A stretch of 64,000 nucleotides of DNA. Origin: Amblyomma americanum. Its lineage: Eukaryota > Arthropoda > Arachnida > Ixodida > Ixodidae. The position numbers and the translations under genes were made by a program. The notes under the pieces are model-generated. The model did not search any database, was not told where the DNA came from, and saw only the letters and a program-made list of their open reading frames with translations. Of the stretch, positions 1 to 10,046 are shown piece by piece (the stretch's first letter is position 1; each line of letters starts with the position of its first letter). The stretch lies in NCBI RefSeq assembly GCF_052857255.1, contig NC_135507.1, forward strand, positions 77,350,350 through 77,414,349, written 5' to 3'.

Positions 1-35
1 CGCAGCAAGAAAGGCGCCCCATAAGCTCTCTATAC

Positions 36-1017
36 AGGGTGTTTGACCTAAGACTTTAGACAATTTTTTTTAAAAAAATAGGGTTTTTCATTTAGAAGAC
101 CGCTTTTGCGGCATAGCATGGTGAGCGCCGCAGTACGCCAGAATACAGCTAAGATGTGCGAATTAGCAGGCTGGTTAGCCAATACCGAATAGTGTACTTT
201 TCAGCTATTGCTGTAGGTTTCTATAATTATTCAGAGACGTGTAGCCGACCTTTAGCAATATCCATGCTAGTTTTTAGAATTTCCAAAACGCGGTTACCGT
301 CTGCGCCAATAATAATAATAATGGTTTTTTGGGAAAGGAAATGGCGCAGTATCTTCCTCATATATCGTTGGACACATGAATCGCGCCGTAAGGGAAGGGA
401 CAAAGGAGGGAATGAAGCAAAAAAGAGGTGCCCTAGTGGAGGGATCCGGAATAATTTCGACCACCTGGGATCATTAACGTGCACTGACATCGCAGAGCAC
501 ACGGGCGCCTTAGCGTTTTACCTCCATAAAAACACAGCCGCCGCGGTCGGGTTCGAACACGGGAACTCCGGATCAGTAGCCGAGCGCCCTAACCACTGAG
601 CCACCGCGGCGGTTTCCGTCTGCGCTCTGGTCGAGCAAATTTTGGATACATCGTGCCTAAACACATACGTTTTCGAGAAGCTTGCAGGAAGAGTAACCTC
701 TCCAGGTTACGTAACTCGTCGAAATAGCCAAAATTTGTTGGGCCACAGCGCGGACAATAACGGCATTTTCGAAATTCTAAAAACCGATAAGAATATTGCT
801 TACGATGGGCTACTCACCTCTCAATAATTAGAGCCTTACGATAATAGGTAAAAAGTTAACCATTGAATATTAGTTAACCAGCCTGCTTTTAAGTACCTCT
901 CAGCTGTATTCGATGTAGTACACCACTAAAAAATGTCTTCCTAAAAATGCCTCAAAAAGCGGTCTTCTAACTCAAAATACATATCTTTAAAAAGTGTGTA
1001 AAATCGTAGGTCGAGCA
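36..1017. mobile_element. Non-autonomous DNA transposon (MITE-like) with long terminal inverted repeats
   Basis: The first ~180 bases (from CAGGGTGTTTGACCTAAG, about 36-215) reappear as a diverged reverse complement at about 860-1017. Shared blocks include GAAGACCGCTTT, GAATACAGCT and GCAGGCTGGTTA in the same order, and the A/T-run spacing is also kept. No transposase is visible between the repeats; the interior is mostly a nested SINE (307-615) and short AT-rich DNA. A second copy of the left repeat lies at 43975-44155. The outermost bases are uncertain because the repeats have diverged and no clear target duplication was found. Confidence 0.6.
307..615 (-). mobile_element. tRNA-derived SINE, full-length copy with 10-bp target duplication
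   Basis: Read on the minus strand this begins with a tRNA-like head (GCCGCGGTGGCTCAGTGGTT, then a B-box-like GTTCGA), followed by the family body and a short ATT-rich tail. The direct repeat CCGTCTGCGC occurs at 297-306 and 616-625, which marks a LINE-style insertion and fixes both ends. The B box is slightly mutated. The same family recurs throughout the window. Resemblance to the tick Ruka family is from memory and unchecked. Confidence 0.85.
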
Positions 1018-1499
1018 CATTGGACGTGTAAGGTGAGGACCACCCTTAAGGCGCTTGCCAGACCACAATGTTTGGCGAGAGGACCGAATCCGGTCCGGCA
1101 GCGCCGTTCTGGCCAGCCGGCGAGCACCGGATGTATCATAACGCGCAGATGAGTCCGTCCGGCGAAGGTCTGGCATGCCGCTCCGGCTGGAAGCGGCAGC
1201 CAATCCCAGCGCGGAGAGCGGCAACGTTATGATGACTAAGGGTGCTCTTATCGGGGCCGGCCTTGGAATGCCGGCCGCTGGCGCCTGAAAAATGCGCTAA
1301 TATTGTTTGTTCACGTTCATCACAAGCCCTGGGATGGAGGAATGTCACAAAAAGGTAATTTTTGACGATCATTGGTTAAGAGCGAGGCTGGTGGAAGTGA
1401 TAACTGCGATACAAGCACATTTTTTCCTCTAGCCACTTCGCTGTTGCTGCACGCCTTACGTCTGCTGGCTCCTCGGCTGAAGACGGCCTGGAAATAGAG
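1018..1499. other. Unassigned GC-rich stretch with short palindromes
   Basis: No coding region is recognised. The stretch is CpG-rich and has small inverted repeats such as GGACCG/CGGTCC near 1080-1096 and GGCCGGC/GCCGGCC near 1255-1277. It may be part of the diverged tandem unit that follows. Confidence 0.3.
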
Positions 1500-2240
1500 C
1501 ATATCTTTATTTTATTATGAGACTGGGATCACAATAACGCGTTGACGTTAGTAATACCTTTATAATACAGCACTGGCCATTTCCGAAACGCCCTCAGCGG
1601 CGGCATCGATGTGAAATTACCGAGGCTTAACGACGACTAGGCAATCAAGCAGCAGACAAGTTTGTCGCCCGCGGGAGGGGTCGTTGCCGAAAGGTCGGTT
1701 CTTGTGCAGGGCATGCTGCCGTTGCTAGAACATAGCTGGAAGTACTTGCGATTTCCTTCCTCCATAATTGCGACTCAAACATTTTTGATGCCACAACAGC
1801 TTTGCAGCGGCCGCTGCCGCCGTGGCGGTGCGGCTCGCCTGGCGTTCGCTAGGTCCGCTACTCATACCGGCCATATTTTAATTTTATTATGAGATAATGC
1901 TGCGAACAGCTGGAACTATGACACGACTACGCTGTTTATTGAAGCACAGGCGACTCACGATGCGCCGTCCCGTGCGGCTTCGATGCGAAATAGGCTATAG
2001 TCCTAGCGACGACCAGGACCGCCATGCAGCAGCGCCGTTGTTTGCCCGACGGCCCGGCGGGTGGCGCCTTTGCCGAACCCTCGCTACTTGCGCAGGCATG
2101 ATTTGTCGCTACTCGAATATAGCAGTCTTTCTGATAGCAGTGCTATTTTGTCTTTTCTGGGCGGACGTGAAGCGTATACACCGAGGCAGTGCTGTGCGAT
2201 GTCAAGCTCACACCGGCTGCGGGTGGACCTTTAGAGAAGC
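1500..2240 (+). repeat. Diverged tandem duplication, period about 372 bp
   Basis: TTTTATTATGAGA starts at 1510 and again at 1882. The downstream blocks also correspond, for example ATCGATGTGAAAT against TTCGATGCGAAAT, ACGACGACTAGG against GCGACGACCAGG, and GTTTGTCGCCCG against GTTTGCCCGACGG. Divergence is high, so the duplication is old. Open frames inside it look incidental and no protein family is recognised. A partial third unit upstream of 1500 is possible. Confidence 0.5.
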
Positions 2241-2289
2241 GGCGCGCCGGCGCTCGCCGTTCCGTGTGTCCCTGCTTGAAGTTGGGTGG

Positions 2290-3480
2290 TGGTGAAAAGC
2301 AGTTATTAATCTATATGTACAGAGAGGTACTCGGGTAGAGGCCCCAAGTGGGTCTCCCCTCTTACAATAGAAGGCGGAGTCCCTCATTCCGGGACCCCGT
2401 TGGTCCTGACCGCTGCGTAGGTCCGCCGAGCCAGGGCCTGTTGGACCGATAGTTCTTGGCAGCCGAGCAAAGCCGCCTGCCAGTCCTCTCGAGTAGGGGA
2501 TGGGGTGATGGGGGGGGGGAGGGTGGAGAGAAGGATTTTTCCCGCATGCTCAAACCATGTGAAAAGTGTCGGCTACCTCCCCACACAATGAGCAGCGGCT
2601 GTCAAAAGAAAATTCAAAGTGCTTGAGAACCGCCGGGCACAGCAGGGTGTTTGTAAAGAGCCTAAGGAGAGTTCGTTCGCCAGCTTTACCCAGACCCTGC
2701 ATAGGAACCGGAAAGGGGCGGTGTTCAGCACGATAGTGCTCATTAATGTCTTTAAAAGAAAGAAGAGGGCTGTGATCTGGGTTAAGGTTCTCCCATGAAA
2801 CGCCTGGTGTCTGGTAAGTGAGTGCGCGGGCTGCCTCTTGGGCGGCTTCGTTACCTGGCATGCCTTGGTGGCTGGGGACGCATATGATTGAGCGATGAGT
2901 TGGAACGCAGTCGCGACTACTCTGGTGAAGAATTTGGTGAGCAAGTGGAGTGATCCAACCGAGCTCCAAGTTAGACAGGCTCCGCGAGAGTCTGTGAGGA
3001 AGAATTTAGATTCGGGATGGTAGGCTGCCAGGGCGATCGGTATACCTCCTCCGCTTGAGTTGAGCTGGGTGCTCTGAACGAGAGGCCGTCCAATTATTTT
3101 ACCTCGTTTATGACTGCAGCCGTGTACCTTTTCCCCCTGGAGTTGTAGGGGCCTGCAATGTCGACGTAGAAGACGTGTTTTCTTTGAGCCATAGTGGCGG
3201 TGAAGGGCATCCGCCCGCGCCTGGCGCCGGCCATTATGGTCCTCCCTGTTCCTCATAGTCGGAGGGGCCGAGCATAGAGTGCGTGTCTCCACAGTTAGGG
3301 CACTCGAAACTGTTCCGTCGTATGGTGGTCATGTCTGATATGTAACCTGTCCAAGAGGCTGCGACCGGACACTGTTTTAGGGAGACGCTTGTATTGGTTA
3401 ACGAGATGTGCCTCGCGAAGTTCCCGTTAGGTGTTCACCCTCCCCAACGGGAGCAGTCTCGCGTTGTAAGTGGAGATATG
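2290..3480 (-). pseudogene. I-like LINE fragment: RNase H domain, zinc tail and 3' end
   Basis: On the minus strand, pieces in shifted frames resemble the end of an RNase H-bearing non-LTR retrotransposon. There is a basic stretch RRQARADALHRHYG, an RNase H core with DSRGAC, a C-terminal SHQGMPGNEAA motif, and then a Cys-rich tail (CSLCGEVADTFHMV) near 2560-2600. The 3' flank runs to about 2290. Several frameshifts separate the motifs, so it is dead. It abuts the gypsy 5' LTR at 3495, and the 5' part of the LINE was not found beyond the gypsy element. Confidence 0.65.
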
Positions 3481-3494
3481 AAGTTCGAGGGCTG

Positions 3495-4396
3495 TGTGAC
3501 GTTCCATGTGTGTGCTACGAAGGGCCTCGTTTCGGCGGGCCTGGCCCCGTGACAAGACGGCGGGCATCATCAATTACCGAGCCATACTCGTTGAGAGTGA
3601 ACGACAAAACGAAGGGGTTTAAGCACAACCGGACCCCCTTTCTATAGTGTCGGCACGTGTCGAACGCCGCCGCCGCCGCCGCGGGGAGACGGGCGTTATC
3701 TTCCCCAATTGGCGTGGCCGTGCCAGGGACAAAGGACCTCGTTTCGGCGGGCCTGGCCCCGTGGCAAGACGGCGGGCATCATCAATCAACTCTCCCGAGC
3801 ACATACCAGGACAAGGGACCACTTTCCCGGCCTGTTAGTGACCTCGCGTTCCGGCCTTGAGTGGCGAGTGTCATTTGATGGAGAACGGAGGTCGGTGACC
3901 CGCGGGAACTGTCAGCGGGCCATAGACCGCCTACCACAGCCGACGCTACCTCGACGACAACCTTCTTTCCCTCGGACTAAACACGTGAGGGGGGGCGAGA
4001 CCATAAGTGCGGTGGTGTGTTTGTGCGCCCAAGTGAAAGCCCTAGGCCCCTCCCACTCTGGCGTGGGCGTCCTCGCCCTAGGGAGTGTGGGGATAAGAGG
4101 ATATAAAAATCGACAAGGAGCACGGAAGAGAACGCTCAGGACGACATCGTTCGCCAAGGGGGCCTTCAGCGCCGAAGCCCGACGGCGTGCAGCTTCTGCC
4201 AGCAATCGTTCGAGCTCAACTCCGGAGCCCCTCCATCGTCCCCATGAAGTCGTCGGCACGTAAGCTCGGACGCCCCAGCCTCTGAATCATAATCATGTAT
4301 AATTATTTAATATATCTGTTTGTTTAAACTGAGCCATACGGTGTCTCTTTGCCTCTCCGTCCCGTGTGGACCTGCGCATTATGGGGTGTCGTCACA
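3495..4396 (+). repeat. Gypsy 5' LTR (902 bp) with internal duplication
   Basis: The LTR is bounded by the inverted ends TGTGACG (3495-3501) and CGTCACA (4390-4396). Its first ~250 bp recur at 9795-10046. A block beginning CCTCGTTTCGGCGGGCCTGG appears near 3526 and again near 3729, so the U3 region carries an internal duplication. A GCC-rich run sits at 3665-3685. A TATA-like box lies at 4101. Confidence 0.88.
4101..4109 (+). promoter_or_regulatory. TATA-like box of the gypsy LTR promoter
   Basis: ATATAAAAA sits about 295 bp before the LTR end, in a GC-rich LTR, at a spacing suited to transcription starting near 4130. The call rests on motif and position only. Confidence 0.5.
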
Positions 4397-4397
4397 C

Positions 4398-4415
4398 TGG
4401 TTTCAGAAGTGGGGT
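4398..4415 (+). other. Primer-binding site region of gypsy element
   Basis: TGG begins two bases after the LTR end, followed by TTTCAGAAGTGGGG. This is the expected place and start for pairing with the CCA end of a tRNA. The tRNA species was not identified. Confidence 0.6.
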
Positions 4416-4555
4416 CTCAAAAGCAAATGTCCTCTGAATGCTGCGACATTCATGACTTCGAAATTGTAATCAAAAGGGAATCACGGGGCTGATTGTGTGA
4501 CTTTTACCCCCATTTGAGAGGCTTGAGGCACCGGAGGGCCTGAGCGAAAAAAAAA

Positions 4556-5497
4556 ATGTCCGTATCTGAGGGAGCTACCACTCCACAGCCGTCGCTCGGA
4601 GCAAGCATGCTGGCATTAGGAAGCGTCATTTCGACGTTCACGGGAGATAAGACAGGGGTTCCAATCTGCGATTTCTTTTCCATGCTAGAAGAGATTGGGA
4701 AAATGGGTGGATGGTCCGATGCTCAAATGCTGGGAATGGCGAGGTGTAAGATGGCAGGAGCTGCTCATGATTATCCATGGCGAGACGAAAAAGTAAAATC
4801 CACAAAATCATTTGCGGAATTTAAGAAGCTCGCGTTTGAGCATTTCGACACTGAACCACGTCACGTGCGGGTACAGAGGTTCCGTGACGCAGGACAGATG
4901 GTAGGGGAGGACGTGCGAACGTTTGCGTCGCGGCTTCAGCGCCTAGCACGCGATACGTTAAGCAGGGAGGAGGAAGGAGACCAGCTAAGGAAGAAATACG
5001 CGGAGGATCTACTTAAAGAGAAAATGACCGTTTTGTTCGTGGCTGGTCTGCAAGACCCCGTGCGCCGGTTCGTGCTCTCGCGCAAACCGAGCAATTTCGA
5101 CCAAGCCGTGGCGGCCGCATTGGATGAGGAACGAAATGAGGCGTTAACGACAGCCGCAGCGAGAGTACGCGTCATAGAGAGAGCGGTGCTCAACCCTGAG
5201 GTTGCTCTCTTGGCAGAGCGGTTAGATCGCTTAGAACAGCTGCTATCTCAACAGGTGGAACGTCAGGTTGAAGCGCGCGCTCAACAGCGCCCATTCGCTG
5301 GAAACCGGAGACCGCCACAGAGCTACAGGCGTGGTATGCGAGATTTTTAAGAAATCGTATGCTTCGCTTGCCAGGGTCGCGGACACATCGCCAGGTTCTG
5401 CCAAAACGTGCGCCGTGGGAAGCCACAAAGAGAATCAGGCGAGACACGCCCTAAGCAAGCCTACAGCGGGGCTCCAGATACCGAGACAAAAAACTAG
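4556..5497 (+). pseudogene. gag: Gypsy gag (capsid/nucleocapsid), one internal stop
   Basis: An ATG at 4556 opens a 264-codon frame typical of the Ty3/gypsy gag domain, which assembles the intracellular particle (for example FRDAGQMVGEDVRTFASRL and LFVAGLQDPVRRFV). It is interrupted by TAA at 5348-5350. The same frame then continues with a CX2CX4HX4C zinc knuckle (C-F-A-C-Q-G-R-G-H-I-A-R-F-C, 5360-5401) and ends at TAG 5495-5497. The stop removes the RNA-binding knuckle from the product. The final codons overlap a frameshift signal into pol. Confidence 0.85.
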
Positions 5498-5533
5498 ATA
5501 GTCCTCCCCATCCTGAGGAGCGTGGGGCGGGAG
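5488..5533 (+). promoter_or_regulatory. Predicted -1 ribosomal frameshift site between gag and pol
   Basis: The heptamer A-AAA-AAC (5488-5494) lies exactly in the gag zero frame and the next codon is the gag stop TAG. A -1 slip puts the ribosome in the pol frame, which is open from 5494 onward. A possible stem, CCCCA (5506-5510) with TGGGG (5523-5527), starts about 11 bases downstream with flanking CTC/GAG complementarity. Heptamer, phase and downstream stem are the classical arrangement. Function is inferred. Confidence 0.65.
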
Positions 5534-7839
5534 CAGTGGATGATGAAGTGGTGGTGGTTTGTGTGGCCGACGAGGCATGCCCTGTTGTGCGTTGCAAGTT
5601 AAATGGTTGCTGCATGGAATTGTTGATAGATACGGGGTCAAAGGTGACATTGCTTAAGAAGAGCAGTTTTAACTCGCTTCGAAGGAAGGGGGACCGCGAG
5701 GTGTTGGAAGCGTCTGGTGGTATGGCAACCAAATTTGTAGGCAAAACGGGGGATCCTCTTGGCATAAGTGGACTCTACCGGTTACACTTCTCTCTCGGCG
5801 GAATTGCATTGGAGCACCCCTGCTACATATGCCCGGACACGGTGTCTCTGCCAAACGGAGTGTCAGGTATATTAGGGCAGGATTTTTTGAGAGATTCCTC
5901 ATTCTCTGAGGAAGAGGTTAATGCGGGCGGCTCAAAAGTTTCGTTTTTGAACAGGAGAGGGGCTGAGATTCGCATTACCGATATTGACACCCGTCAAGCA
6001 GTGGGATCATTGGAGAAGGTATATTCGCTGGTTGCCGTCAGGCTGGTCGGTGAGGCGGTCGTCCTTCCTTGGTCGGAGCACATTTTGTACGCGTGTGTGC
6101 CTTCAGATGTAGAGAGCGGCGCCGTGGGAGTGCTTGAGCCGATCGACTCTCTCAGCAATGGCCTGAAGGCAGCCGCGTGCCTCGTGACTGTTAATGACGC
6201 CCACAGAGTGCCCCTACGGGTGGTTAACTGTAGCCAGCAGCCACTGATCCTTCCCAAGAACAAAACATTGGCTTTCTTCACCTCTGCGATAGAGAAACGT
6301 GAGCCCACCGATACGGTACTCGCAACTGTAGAACATGCTTGTCCTTCGGCTGCTGCAAAGGCGTCGTTCGATCTTTCTCACGTAAAATCCAGGGAGAGGG
6401 AGGCTCTGGCTGGTTTGCTGAACGACTACTCGGAGGTATTCGCCGCGTCCAACCTGGATTTGGGCTGCTGTGGCGTTATAAAGCACAGGATAGAAACCGG
6501 CACTTCATCGCCCGTTTACCAGCGTGCGTACAGGATTCCTTACTCCCAACGTAAGGAGATGGAGCGGCAGGTGCAGGACCTAATTGATCGTGGCATTGTC
6601 GAACACTCAAAGTCACCCTGGGGAGCACCAGCACTATTGGTGGAAAAGCCAGGTGGCTCGTATCGATTGGTAGTGGACTACCGCAAACTAAATGCCGTAA
6701 CTCGCATCGATCCATACCCCATCCCCAATACACAGGAGACGCTTTCTCAGCAGGGCTCTGCCAGGTACTTCACGGTAGTGGACATGGCGGCGGGATTCTG
6801 GCAGATAGCAATGGATCCGGCAGATGCCGAGAAAACGGCATTCAACACTCCCTCAGGGCACTATGAATGGAAAAGAATGCCGATGGGTCTGGCCAACAGC
6901 CCTGCTGTCTGGCAGAGAACCGCTGATGTTATCCTGGCAGGTCTTCTGGGGAGGCTGTGGTTCGTGTATATGGATGACATAATCATATACAGTGACAGTT
7001 TTGAGAACCATTTGCGCGATATTGAGCAGGTTTTGGTGCGACTAAGAGGAGCGGGTCTCAAGCTGAAGCCCTCTAAGTGCCAATTCCTCAAAAACGAGGT
7101 GAAATACCTCGGGCACGTTGTTTCAGCTGACGGCATGCGACCGGACCCTGAGAAACTAAGGTGTGTCTCGGATTTTCCATCCCCGACTAGCGTCCGCCAG
7201 GTCCGGCAGTTTCTCGGCCTGATCGGTTACTACCGAAGGCACATAGAGTTGTTCGCCAAGCTCGCTAAGCCGCTCACCGCCTTAACAGCCAAAAATGTCG
7301 CCTTTCGCTGAGACGGAAACGCGGAGGATGCTTTTGGGGCCCTGAAAAGGAAGCTAATGAGTGCACCACTGTTGCGCCACCCGGATTTTAATTTGCCCTT
7401 CTTTATGGCCACAGATGCGTCAAAGTTCGCAGTTGGTGCCGTGCTATCTCAGGTTATCGAGGGCAAAGAACATCCCGTTGCTTTTGCTAGCCGACAGCTG
7501 AGCCCCACAGAGCAAAAGTACGGAGCTACAGAAAGGGAGTGCCTCGCCATTGTCTTGGCAGTAAAGCACTTCAGATGCTACCTTTACGGCCGCAAATTCA
7601 AGCTAGTCACAGACTGCCATCCTCTGAAATGGGTGATGAGTGTCAGGGACCCTAGCTCGCGACTCGCTAGATGGAATCTACACCTGCAGGAATACTGCTT
7701 TGAAGTGGAGCACAAGTCAGGAAAGACACATCTGAATGCTGATGCACTCAGCCGCACAGCTGCCGTGGCAGCTATAGATGAGTATGTCCCCGTAGTCGAC
7801 CCCCACCGAATTACGCACAGAGCAGTGCAAAGATCCTGA
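5494..7839 (+). pseudogene. pol: Gypsy pol, protease - reverse transcriptase - RNase H, one internal stop
   Basis: There is no ATG near the start; the frame is entered from gag. An aspartic protease motif LIDTGSKVTLL lies near 5620-5655. RT shows YRLVVDYRKLNAVT, the catalytic YMDD (near 6967-6978) and FLGLIGYYRRHI. TGA at 7309-7311 interrupts the connection to RNase H, where a Trp codon is usual for the family. RNase H resumes in the same frame with ATDASKFAVGAVLSQ, an Asp-Glu-Asp set and TDCHPLKW, and ends at 7837-7839. The polyprotein would process itself, copy the RNA and remove the template. Confidence 0.88.
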
Positions 7840-9376
7840 CCTGAAGCGAATAATCGAAAGCTTAGAGGGCACACCGTCTCACCCCGAACAGCTAGGTTAT
7901 TTCATTGGCAAAGACGGCACCCTGTGTCGGCGCACGAGGCCAACCAGGAAACGGAGACCAGAGAAAACCGCTTGGGAGAGAGTCGTCACACCTCGGTCGT
8001 GGACAGAAAGGGTTCTTCGCGCGCTTCACGATGCGCCATGCGCCGGTCATTTTGGCGTAGCGAAGACACGCAGGCGTGTGGAGCGTTTGTACTTTTGGAG
8101 TGGCATGCGACAGGATGTTAGACACTACTGTGCGAAGTGTTATTCCTGTCTCGAAAGAAAAACACCCAAGGGACGAAGACCAGCTCCAATTCAGCCGTTC
8201 CCTGAGGTTTCGGCTCCCTTCGAGCGGACAGGTATGGACATAATGGGCCCATTGCCCACGACCACTTCCGGAAACAGGTACATTTTAGTATTTGTCGATC
8301 ACCTTTCAAAATACGCGGAAGTGGTAGCACTCCCAGATCAGAAGGCAGACACGGTTGCAAGAGCATTTGTCGAACAGATCGTGCTCCGACATGGACCCCC
8401 GAGGCAACTCTTGACAGATCGGGGACCGAACTTCGTGTCGCAGCTAATGAGGAGAGTTTGCGAGCTGCTTAAGATCGCTAAGAAGCAGACAACACCGTAC
8501 CATCCGGCTTGCAACGGCGCGGTGGAGCGACTGAACCAAACCGTGGCCGGGTTCCTGTCGCAATTTGTTTCGCGCGACCAGCGGGACTGGGACTTGTGGC
8601 TCCCGTATGCAATGTTTGCCTACAATTCCGCAGCACACGAGAGCACGGGCGAATCGCCATTCTTTCTTCTCTATGGCCGAGACCCGGACCAGCCTAGTGA
8701 AGTGCCAGAGGGCCCCCGTCGTGTCCCACACGCTTCACTGGACGACTATAAGGTTGAGCTAGAATCGCGCTTGCAAGTGGCGAGGGACATCGCAAAGGAG
8801 GCCTTAAAGAAAGCGGCGAAGCGCAGGAAGGAGGTTCACGATCGCAGTGCTAGAGACGCGCCGTTTGGTGTGGGGGACAGCATGTACATTGAAAACTGCC
8901 AAAGGCAGGTTGGGCTAGCTCGTAAGTTCCAGACGAAGTGGAGAGGACCGTGCGAGGTTGTCGAGAAGCTTTCTCCGGTAAACTTCAGAGTACGAGACGT
9001 GAACCGGCGCTTGATAAGGATACACGCAAATCGCCTCAAGTCGGCACCGGTTCAGTATTCACGAAATGAGGAAAGGGAAAGCGCGGATTTTGATGGGGAC
9101 AGAAGTGAAGCGGAGCGCGCAGATAGTTCGCAAGAAACGCCCTCTCCTGCATTTGTTCAGCAGGCGCCAGAGGTGACGGTCGAAATGCCACCGGATTTAC
9201 TTCATGCATTGCTAGAAGAAGAAGAAGCGCGCGAGGTTGCCGCGCAGATAACGCCAGGAGAGGCTCCTGCCACGAGCCCTCGCGAGTCTCAAAGCAGACA
9301 AAGGGTCCCAGACTTACTTGGTATGACTCATGAAGGCCGATATCAGCTGCGAAATCGGAAAGCTAATTCGGACTAA
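7811..9376 (+). pseudogene. Gypsy integrase (continuation of pol after a frame change)
   Basis: The frame is open from about 7811 to TAA at 9376, one frame off RNase H. It has an N-terminal HHCC zinc module (two His, then CAKCYSC). The DDE core has Asp codons at 8237 and 8417 and a Glu codon at 8525, which gives the exact D-X35-E spacing of retroelement integrases. A GPY/F-like module follows near WRGPCEVVEKLSPVNFRV. The C-terminal tail is acidic and Ser/Glu-rich and no chromodomain is seen. The catalytic core looks intact, but it is separated from RNase H by the frameshift. Confidence 0.88.
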
Positions 9377-9794
9377 TGGCGTAAAAAGAGCGGAGTTGGT
9401 AGCTAAACCTTTCTGTCATTAAGTAACACCTTCACAGGAGAGCATGCGGAGCGCATGCAGAACCTGCCCTACTTCCTTTCGTTATCGATATTTTTGTCTG
9501 TGCCGGGATCGTGCTAGAAGTGGGAGCTCCTTTGTAACTGTGGTAAATTTATTTTGTCCAGTTTGGACTAGAAAGGAGAGGCTTGGGTGCTGAGTTTCAT
9601 GTTTATCTGTAAAAGAAGATCAGTGCTGCCCCTGGAGACGCCAGTTATGACAGCTGAGGCATATGGTGTTGTGCAGTGGTGTTGAGTGCAGCGAAAAGTG
9701 TTTTGTCGGACGCACTGTGCGAGGCGATTCAGAAAGCGAAGGGAGATGCATGGACTCAAATGTTCGGAGAACATTCTTCGGGAGGGTGAGCGAG
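9377..9794 (+). other. Gypsy 3' untranslated region and polypurine tract
   Basis: 418 bases lie between the integrase stop and the 3' LTR. The last ~15 bases, GGGAGGGTGAGCGAG, are purine-rich and abut TGTGACG at 9795, as expected for the plus-strand primer. No env-like frame is visible. Confidence 0.55.
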
Positions 9795-10046
9795 TGTGAC
9801 GTTCCTTGTGTGTGCTACGAAGGGCCTCGTTTCGGCGGGCCTGGCCCCGTGACAAGACGGCGGGCATCATCAATTACCGAGCCATACTCGTTGAGAGTGA
9901 ACGACCAACACGAAGGGGTTTAAGCACAACCGGACCCCCTTTCCATAGTGTCGGCACGTGTCGAACGCCGCCGCCGCCGCCGCGGGGAGACGGGCGTTAT
10001 CTTCCCCAATTGCTGTGGCCGTGCCAGGGACAAAGGGCCTCGTTTC
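9795..10046 (+). repeat. Truncated gypsy 3' LTR
   Basis: This matches the 5' LTR from TGTGACG onward with few changes, then breaks at about 10046. The break falls at the start of the position matching the second internal repeat of the 5' LTR. The sequence then becomes an irregular TTTCATGG-rich run (about 10040-10090). The missing ~650 bp and 3' target duplication mean the insertion site cannot be checked. Confidence 0.88.

Larger units (their letters stand above)
3495..10046 (+). mobile_element. Ty3/gypsy LTR retrotransposon, 3' LTR truncated
   Basis: The order is 5' LTR (3495-4396), primer-binding region, gag, protease-RT-RNase H, integrase, and a partial 3' LTR (9795-10046). The order RT, RNase H, integrase defines Ty3/gypsy rather than copia. 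This copy has a TAA in gag (5348), a TGA between RT and RNase H (7309), a frame change before integrase (about 7805-7820) and a 3' LTR that stops after roughly 250 bp. It is therefore defective, although the protein motifs remain well preserved, which suggests a moderately recent insertion. No envelope-like gene follows integrase. Confidence 0.92.

Noticed and set aside
1059..1175. Hammerhead-ribozyme-like core (GATGAGTCC…GGCGAA) with a 9-bp flanking stem (TGCCAGACC/GGTCTGGCA)
   Set aside because: The stem is real, but the CTGATGA core is incomplete, stem II does not pair fully, stem I was not found and the cleavage triplet is not canonical. It is kept only as a curiosity.
9440..9790. Envelope gene downstream of the gypsy integrase
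   Set aside because: Only about 418 bp separate integrase and the 3' LTR, with no long frame, signal peptide or membrane segment.
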